50,126 nucleotides of DNA, from NCBI GenBank assembly GCA_900618425.1, contig UZAN01039744.1:65610-115735 (forward strand). The letters are read 5' to 3'. This document shows, piece after piece, positions 43,340 through 50,126 of this stretch (its first letter is position 1; each line of letters starts with the position of its first letter). Both the position numbers and the translations under genes were made by a program. The stretch comes from Echinostoma caproni. Lineage: Eukaryota; Platyhelminthes; Trematoda; Plagiorchiida; Echinostomatidae. The notes below the pieces were generated by a model that was not told where the DNA came from, did not search any database, and was given only the letters and a program-made list of their open reading frames with translations.

Positions 43340-44050
43340 CAGTACACAGGAACGCGACTTGGAATGTGCAGTACATTCATTTCCGTAGCCTTGGACCACT
43401 CAATATGAAGAAGAATCTCATACTTTGTTTGATCAATAGAACTAGGAAAATTTGCACGAAGGACATGCTGGTTGAAGAACTCCAAAATGTGCGAAATATC
43501 TTCATCCAGAATGGCTATCTGGAGCGCTTGGTGGAATCTGTGATGCAACAAAAGCGGCGTTTCCCAAGAGGTTAATTACTGAAAAGAAATATGTGTATAT
43601 TTCTTTACCATTTAAAGATGACATCTTGGCAGAGATTGTGCATAAAAGGTTATCAAATGCCATCAACAAAACGTCCTACGCGGCTAAGCTTCAAACTCAA
43701 TTCACATCTAACCCGCTGGGGTATCTACGGTTGAAGGATGGAGCGCCCGATTCTGCTGCTCTTTCTGTATTTACTGTTTCACTTGCTCCTATGGAGCCAA
43801 GTATGTTGGCCGCACGACTAGGCGTCTGTCCGAGCGTATCCGTGAACATCACCCTGCGTGGTTGCGAAGTGGAGCCATTAAGTCGATCACAAGTGCGATC
43901 GTGTCGCACCTTGTGGACACAAATCACATTATCAACGTCTTCAGAACCCCCCTCTGTGTACTCAGAAACAATTTGTACAAGCACTCAAGCTCCGGATTGC
44001 CGACCTGTCATGAAAAATCGGAGCAAGTAATAATTGGCGACCAATTATGA
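43340..44050 (+). mobile_element. PLE fragment, linker and GIY-YIG nuclease
   Basis: Three successive plus frames give the parts in order. First YIHFRSLGPLNMKKNLILCL and RTRKICTKD then IFIQNGYLERLVE (43366-43550). Next VYISLPFKDDILAEIVHKRLS (43590-43655), then after a frame change the nuclease core CFTCSYGAKYVGRTTRRL with SERIREHHPAWLR and AIKSITSAIVSHLVD (about 43770-43920). It closes with FRTPLCVLRNNLYKHS. The nuclease Y-V-G motif and the R...E-H pair are present. RT is missing. It belongs to the same family as the 5.2-6.7 and 36.6-37.6 kb copies; this is its best preserved nuclease. Confidence 0.88.
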
Positions 44051-45542
44051 AACAAACTCTTGAATACGTTAATTACTTTCCCTCTCTTTTTTCCTTGTAT
44101 ATCCTTCTCTAATACTAGTCATATTTATTGTGTTGTAATGACATGATTAAGACACACGGAAAACTTGCTTGCCAATTTGTGTACTCATTATGAGCTTCGT
44201 GGGATTGTTCAAACAGTTGAGTAATATGTATAGGTTGTGCAAAATAATAGGATTGACGGTTTCTCATAACGGTCAACAATAAACAAAACCTCTTAGAGGG
44301 AATCAGTTTATTCGAAGTGGTAACTAAATAAAATGCACATCTAACCTCGAACTCTTCTATCAATTATGCTTCGTACTAGTCAAAATTATGATGAATTGTT
44401 CCAGATAAAAATTTTCTTTCTATAAAATATTATTTACCAGTATCCGAGGCAGTACTATGAATAGATAACACATGATTTTCATCATATATAGAAAAATCGT
44501 GTGAAGCCCAGAGAATACGATAGCATTCGAAATACATACTAAAATGGTACCGCGAACATCCTGCCCAACTCGAAATGACATTTTTCTCCGATGGGGAGAT
44601 TGAAAAATAGAATATTTATCTGCTTCAATCAAAGCCATTTTGAAGATAGTGATCCACAGAGCATCACACTCACAGTTGGTATAAGCTCCGTGTTTATCAA
44701 GCGTTATTTGTCCTGGAGCACTAAGAATTTGGGTAGTTTCTACTGTGTGTGTGGGATTTAAATTCCGATGATACCTCAGATGTGCCATTTTGTGATATAT
44801 TACTGGCCCACTGTTTTAATCTGATGCATTATTGAGTATGTATTCAGGTTCATAACTCCAATTTTGTATTTAAGTTGCATAGGAAAAAGGTCGATTTTTG
44901 ATTCTAACGTGTTTGATCCACTCGAACGGTTGTTATGGACAGTTCTGGACCCAACAAAGGAATTCTGATATTTGTTTCGCTACATACAAAACGTGTGATT
45001 TACAGAGAGGGTTATTTGTATCGCACGTTCTGGAGAATACAGCAAATGTATATTTTGTGCGCAAATCATTCGAATAACACCTGGAATCGTTTTCCTCGGG
45101 TTTTCAGGAATTAAACTGTGATTCTTAACTGTTCCAACCGGATGTCACCTGAGGAATCAACAGGTGTACGTTGTTTGCCCATTGCTTAAACTAACTGAGC
45201 ACAGAAGAGGGTCACTACGAAAATTCGGCTGCCCTCAGTTTCGATGGCACGACAGATATAAACTCGTGATCATCCACCGTGTTACGTCATCAAAGTGGTT
45301 TGTCTGATTAGTTTATTGTGAAATCAGTATTCTATTATCAGTATGGTTTTAGAGGAAATGAAAAAATATAGCAGTCGTTGAGTGAAAAATGCATGAAAAA
45401 TTCCACGGGCAGAAACCTAATTACACAAGTAGTGAATCCAGGTGTAAATTAAAAATATATGGTGAACATTTCACCTATGATGAAGAGACTTACCCAGTTT
45501 CATCTGCACCTTTTCTATCATGCTTTACCTGAAACACGCAGT
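44051..45542. other. Unassigned interval
   Basis: AT-rich. A 122-codon minus frame (44788-44420) has a hydrophobic end and no family features. No repeats recognised. Confidence 0.5.
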
Positions 45543-45925
45543 CATTTAGTCTCGACCCGTAGTCCTTTAGCCTCGACGCACATAGTTTATTCACGCCGCA
45601 TTAGGCTGCTGAAATCAGAAAGTATCGGAATATTCCGAAGTCAACGGATGTTAAAGAGAATTATTTTCTACAAATGTTCAAGTTGCAATGCTTGGTTAAG
45701 AAATAAGAAAGCGTGGGGGTTGCATGCTGCAACACATGTTGATTGGAGAAGATTCATTTGATGAGCCCGTATCATCAAACCACTTGACACATCTGTTAGA
45801 GTTTTGTGTTTCCCTGTAACATGCAATACTCGTATGAGTACACATCCGAAGTGTAATACAAACGCTGCTGTGTAACTAAAGTTTGTGCGTCGAGGCTAAT
45901 GGACTAAGGCGTCGTGGCTAAAACA
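45543..45925. mobile_element. Foldback (MITE-like) element with long inverted ends
   Basis: The left end (about 45543-45600, gtcatttagtctcgacc, then gtagtcctttagcctcgacgcac) is the imperfect reverse complement of the right end (about 45864-45925, tgtgcgtcgaggctaatgg, then actaaggcgtcgtggctaa). Arms are about 55-60 bp and roughly 80-85% matched by eye. Each arm contains two spaced copies of a 'ttag.ctcgac'-like unit about 21 bases apart. The interior has no transposase. This is the layout of a non-autonomous DNA transposon or foldback element; class and target-site duplication are undetermined. Confidence 0.6.
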
Positions 45926-46149
45926 TTTTGGGTTTTGGTCAGAGGAATATAAGCCAAGGCTGAAGGGTTGTGGGTTTCGGCTAAAGCTTGGCAGGAAATG
46001 GTGTATCAATCATTAGGCTTGTTTTACAGAGTCACCATGAGATTCTGGAAGGATACTCAGGAACTATTAAAGATAATAAAAATTCCAAAGAGGAAATTTG
46101 TCACGTACCAGGCAAACGAAGCGTGAACTGAAATTCTAGGAAGCACTGT
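45926..46149. other. Short spacer
   Basis: Continues for about 60 bases with loosely related 'gg.taa' repeats (ggctgaagggttgtgggtt, then tcggctaaagc), perhaps outlying copies of the foldback subrepeat. Confidence 0.4.
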
Positions 46150-46340
46150 AAAGTTGTCCGATTGTCGAATGGGTAGCATTCTTGGGTTCTGCTTGTGATA
46201 ACTCGAGTTCATTTCCAAGCTGGGCCGAAGGATTCGCACTACTAATGAGAACCAATCAGGTCACAACAACTGCCCAGTTATTCCTAGCTCTCAGTTCCAG
46301 CTTCTTTTGCTCTATACCCGACGAATTCCCTCCCTGAAAT
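46150..46340 (+). mobile_element. tRNA-derived SINE (same family as 11.8 kb)
   Basis: The A-box-like 'ttgtcgaatgggtagcat' is followed about 40 bases later by the decayed B box 'cgagttcatttcc'. Then comes 'gattcgcactactaatgagaaccaatcaggt', which aligns with 'gagtcgcaccgctaatgagacccattcaggt' at about 11900-11931. The end is CT-rich and undefined. Confidence 0.65.
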
Positions 46341-47039
46341 TGAATATAATCCTCTATTACTCTCATAATGAAAATTGCCAATTTTGTACGGATTTAGTGC
46401 ATAAATGTCTTAGTACATTGTGTTTCCATTTCCAAGGAACGTAGGATTTTGCTTAGTGATACTGAAGGAATGCCTGACTTTGAGACACAAGGATTCGTGA
46501 TAACATTGTGCTTGTTTCTTTTTTAGATATTTTCCTTCTCGACTGTCGTATTTCTCCGCCGATGCATATTTTCAATTGAACTGCCCTTCGACGCTTCCAG
46601 GCCACACGTTCACTCGGCCCATATTCAACCAAATCGCGTATCCGACCTCGAGGGTCATTTGGGTACACACACAAGCTGAAACATACAACATCAAGCACAA
46701 ACATGAAAAAATATGAAATCTCAGATTTCCACCAATCACAATGCAGCAGGATACACGTGTCGCCCTCAAACCCTGCGTTTTTCGCGTGCAAAATGATTTC
46801 AATATTCATCAGAAACAAGACATATCGAACTGTTTGTCAAAAAAGTTCATCAAGTTCGTAAATCATGGAACCAGAATCATGTCCAAAGAAACACGATGAT
46901 GATAATGATGATAATTTTCTATTTGACAAGACATTAAGGTGCTCTTATCAACCGCAGGGAGAGTCTATACGAATCCATTTGGGGTGTAATAATTAACAAG
47001 ATGGTTGACGTTATCGCGATAGGAACATTTGTGACAGAG
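46341..47039. other. Unassigned interval
   Basis: On the minus strand an acceptor-like 'ttgtatgtttcag' ends at 46676 and leads into GC-richer DNA that is open (YPNDPRGRIRDLVEYGPSER). It could be an exon but has no clear donor or family. A GAT/AAT trinucleotide tract (gatgatgataatgatgataat) is at about 46895-46915. Confidence 0.4.
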
Positions 47040-47215
47040 TACTAGGCAGCTGTTTCGTCCAGTTTGAACTCTTCAGCAGTGAGCACAAATAGTTCCATTG
47101 CATCTAGATTTGAAGAATATGTAATGAGCTCCCAAAGAGTGAAACCCACACAAAAGACCATCAATAGTGCATGGTGCCTCCATACAGCGGGCTAATCCAA
47201 AATTGACACGCTAAA
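47040..47215 (+). mobile_element. SINE-like repeat sharing its body with the 15-kb SINE
   Basis: The part 47137-47205 (gtgaaacccacacaaaagac and gtgcctccatacagcgggct) matches the body of the minus-strand SINE at 15094-15030. The 5' part (gcagctgtttcgtccagtttgaactcttcagcagtgagcac) is different and lacks a tRNA head, so this is either a truncated copy or a chimera. Confidence 0.65.
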
Positions 47216-47794
47216 ATGGTTGCTGTGAATTCAACTTTGGCACTCAGAACCCCATGAAAACGGCTTTCCCGAGGGAGCACAAGAGGCTAAGACTAAAGTT
47301 ACCCACTTCCGTTTATCTCAGGCAGTTTAATTCACAGGTCAATGCATTTCTGTCATCTTCTCAAGCGTCGCCGCATCACGGTAACTAAAAGACTAAGTCT
47401 CTCATAAAAATGGGGGAAGGGAAGCTATTTGAGGCATTTAACGTACTTAATTGGCATTGAATGCAATTCGTTTATGAAACGGTCTGTGATTGGTCCCACA
47501 TAGGAATTTTATATCCGTGGACGCTTGTTAAGGACCTTCTCGCTGCGGAATTCTTCGGGAAACAAGGGATGTGTGCGACAATGTGACTTGGGACGACTAA
47601 AATAATAAATAGATGGAAAAACATCCCGTGCTAAAAGAGAGTATTTGATGTTCCACGTCTTCTACTCAAAAATGAGTCACACTGTTTCCGCCTCCCCATT
47701 ACCATTGTTGTGAGGTACTACCCACATTTCAGTCAGTCAGTCCGTCAGTCATTAGTAGCTTTATGCAATCGGAAAAGTGGATTTTCAGCATTTA
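47216..47794. other. Unassigned interval with a tetranucleotide tract
   Basis: A short (CAGT)n-like tract (cagtcagtcagtccgtcagtc) lies at about 47730-47751; a similar one is at 11645-11660. Nothing else recognised. Confidence 0.5.
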
Positions 47795-49830
47795 CACCAT
47801 ATTTATGGATGCAACTTTACAAAATCATTACATAACGAAACTGAAAGCAGTAGATTGTGTTTGTCAATGAAGTATTTGCGCGATTGTGTGGAAATTTTCT
47901 CCTTGTCAATAAGTAGACGTACCAGAAATGGTAGAACAGAATTACGATAAACAGAGGTACGTGCAAATAAAAGTTTAAATCTTAAGTGTGTGGATGATGT
48001 AGATACAGCTTTTACAAATTCGTTGTGTAATGGATGGTGAGTGTCTGAGAGTATTTTGGCAGTGAAACTTTCGCATGCTTGTAGGTGACTATCTATGATA
48101 GAATCGGCGAGTTTATCCCTGACAATGCCACTACATTTAGAGTTGTGTTCCAGAGACCTCGCCAGTAAATAACAGTCTTTCTTCAACATACCGGGAAAAA
48201 TTACTGGGAGCAATACAACCAGTTGGGTAGCACGCATGCATTCACAAATCTAACAATCAGATTGTGGGGAACAGAAAGTAATCTCAACCGGAGTGAGAAA
48301 TATGAAAGTTTTCTAACTTTACAGAATGTGTTTTGAATATGCAGTGACTGTGATAAATTGTGTGATAAGGTGACGTCAAGGTATTTCACTATTGTTGATT
48401 TCGGTACGGGTTGGTGATTGACCGTACATCGACCAAGAAGTAAAACACAACATCCTGTCATTTGGAGGCATTTGATAAGAGGAAACAGGACAAGAACCAT
48501 GTAACAACGTCGTTTAGTTTGCTTTCAATTTCTGGAGCCTCTATAGAGGTGAATGCTTTGCAACCTAAAACAAGGTCATCTGCATATTTACAGCCAATAA
48601 ATGCAGGAGGAATGGGAAGTTGTTTTACATGCATTGAGAAGAAAAATGGGTAAACTATTGCACCTTGCAGAACGCTAGAAGAAACTGGGCAAGTGGAGGA
48701 CTCTTTTCCGTTGAGGAACGTAAACTGCCTTCTATTTGTGAAGTAGTCGAATATCAATCTACTAACGTTTGGATTAACACCCCTTCCGGTAATCAGGTTG
48801 AGCAATACCGATCGATCAAGACTGCGGAAAGCGTTTTTGTAGTCTAAGAAAATCATTCTGACGATTTTACTTTTCTTACCTAGTGCCGAAATTATTGAAG
48901 GAACAAGGTAGGCAACGATATCAAGTGTTGAGCGCGAAGAGCGATATGCAAATTGACGTTGGTCATTTTCCTCAGACTCATTGACGACCCACGGTAACAA
49001 GTATCTCTCAAATAATTTGAGCATGACTGATACTTCCCAGGTTCGTATCTTGGAACGGGAGTTATCTTGGAAGGTCTCCAAATGTCAGGGATTTTTCCGC
49101 TTATCAGACAGTCGTTGAATATTTTAGACAATGGGGCTGAAAGGGTGTCCGCACATACCTTGGGTACTACGGGTGAGAGTTCATCCGGGTTCGATGCTTT
49201 ATTAAACTTTGTTTTCAGTAGCCGTTTCGGGACTGTGGCGGGTTAGATAGTTGGTGTTGGTATAGAGCTAACGAAGTCTGGCAGGGCAGTGTGAAACTGA
49301 ACTAAACTCAGAATCTAGTCTTTGAACGTCGACATTTTCCCTTTAGTGTTTATTGCTACTGTCACACAATCGGCTGATAACCCTCCACATGCCACGAAAA
49401 CTAGAGTTTCCCAGAATGTATAAATGTACATGTACAATTTGTTCAACCGATTTATTTCAGCTTTCATTGGAATTGTTAGCCGCTTGAAATGGATTCTTTG
49501 TCGTTGCTTGTTCAAATGAGAGGAAATTGCATTTGACTGGTGATGCACTGTCTGAGAGTGACTTGCCAACCTGCTCGATGTTTTCTCCGTCTGCCGTTTT
49601 GTGTTTGATCATTCGCTTGAACTTATTTCTCACATTGTTGGAATATTTCATAAAAGGCGCAGTTCGCGCGAGAACACATTGAGATTTGTTGAACGTGCTC
49701 GTGTAGGATAGCATTTGTTGTCCTTGAAATTGATAAAGATGCGGTTTGACGACTATTAAATCCACAAAAGTGTAAATTTGATTTTCGAGATTAATGGCGC
49801 GACCGAATTCAAAGGCCCCGCTGCCATTCA
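47795..49830 (-). mobile_element. LINE with long reverse transcriptase remnant (CR1/jockey-like)
   Basis: On the minus strand, from about 49240: NKASNPDELSPVVPKVC, LSKIFNDCLISGKIPDIWRP and SKITPVPR (RT entry blocks), QRQFAYRSSRSTLDIVAYL, MIFLDYKNAFRSLDRSVLL (motif A), SSVLQGAIVYPFFF (motif B) and KYADDLVLGC (motif C, Y-A-D-D intact, about 48590). Then comes a thumb block STIVKYLDVTLSHNL and a C-terminal block (FVNACVLPNWLYCSQ, LLPVIFPGMLKKDCYLLARSL) to a stop at about 47803. At least three frame changes are needed. Upstream, 49300-49830 is open in parts (FWETLVFVACGGLSADC) and may be the endonuclease-RT linker, which is less certain. Same family as 30.6-32.2 kb. Confidence 0.88.
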
Positions 49831-50126
49831 TTTATGATTAGTAAGCAAAAATAATGCGTTTGGCAGCTACTGTCAACTGTCAAAAACAAACAAGAACACT
49901 CAGAGTAAAATGTTGTGCTCCAAACAATAACAGGAGACTGTTCCGTTCATTACCTTACGTGCTGCCGGAAATGGTGATTGAATTTTTAAAATGAAATATC
50001 TTGTCACATATATGGCAAATTATCCATTTCTTGACCATTATCCGCAAAAAACAGCTTCCTTGACCAAGTCCAAGATCAGGATGGAGATTCCATGACCCGC
50101 AGCTTTCGAGGATGGGGGCGCGCGGA
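49831..50126. other. Unassigned window end
   Basis: No recognised element; the last bases are GC-rich (gatgggggcgcgcgga). Confidence 0.5.

Noticed and set aside
1..50126. CRISPR array, LTR retrotransposon with paired LTRs, rRNA or biosynthetic cluster
   Set aside because: No regularly spaced repeats, no TG...CA long terminal repeats with gag-pol, no rRNA-like sequence and no clustered intact genes were seen on either strand.

Overview
This is eukaryotic DNA with no complete host gene, rRNA gene, intact tRNA gene or CRISPR array that I can support. It is a repeat-rich stretch (intergenic or deep intronic) made largely of broken retroelements. The mixture of CR1/jockey-type LINE fragments, several Penelope-like element (PLE) fragments with the GIY-YIG nuclease domain, and several tRNA-derived SINE families suggests an invertebrate, most likely a flatworm and probably a trematode. 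That assignment is inference from retroelement style; no host gene confirms it.

Layout. 1-2.8 kb: a LINE reverse transcriptase (RT) fragment, then a CR1-type LINE that has split a PLE terminal region, then a near-perfect 52-bp palindrome. 4.4-6.7 kb: a SINE, a LINE RT fragment, and two partial PLE copies in tandem on the minus strand. 8.8-9.6 kb: a weak LINE tail and a duplicated 95-bp segment. 11.8 kb: two SINE pieces head to head. 12.5-13.2 kb and 29.4-30.1 kb: two 663-bp, about 99% identical repeats in opposite orientation. 13.6 and 26.7 kb: assembly gaps. 15.0-17.5 kb: SINEs, one inserted in a PLE terminal fragment. 17.5-24.7 kb: AT-rich with almost nothing recognisable. 24.8-27.1 kb: the best preserved PLE, still in one reading frame but with three stop codons and an altered RT catalytic motif. 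27.4 kb: a SINE. 30.6-32.2 kb: a LINE with endonuclease and RT remnants. 36.6-37.6, 41.2 and 43.3-44.0 kb: further PLE remnants. 42.3, 46.2 and 47.1 kb: SINEs. 45.5 kb: a foldback element. 47.8-49.8 kb: a long LINE RT remnant on the minus strand.

All recognised coding DNA is retroelement-derived and disabled by frameshifts, stops or lost catalytic residues. In PLEs one protein carries RT and GIY-YIG endonuclease; in these LINEs an apurinic-type endonuclease and RT make the copies; SINEs have only a tRNA-like Pol III promoter and borrow LINE machinery. Two possible host exons (28.3-28.5 kb minus, 34.7-34.9 kb plus) are flagged at low confidence. The most unusual signals are the 663-bp inverted pair 16 kb apart, a hammerhead-ribozyme-like core in PLE termini, the nested and tandem PLE structures, and a gap whose two edges carry the same 27 bp.
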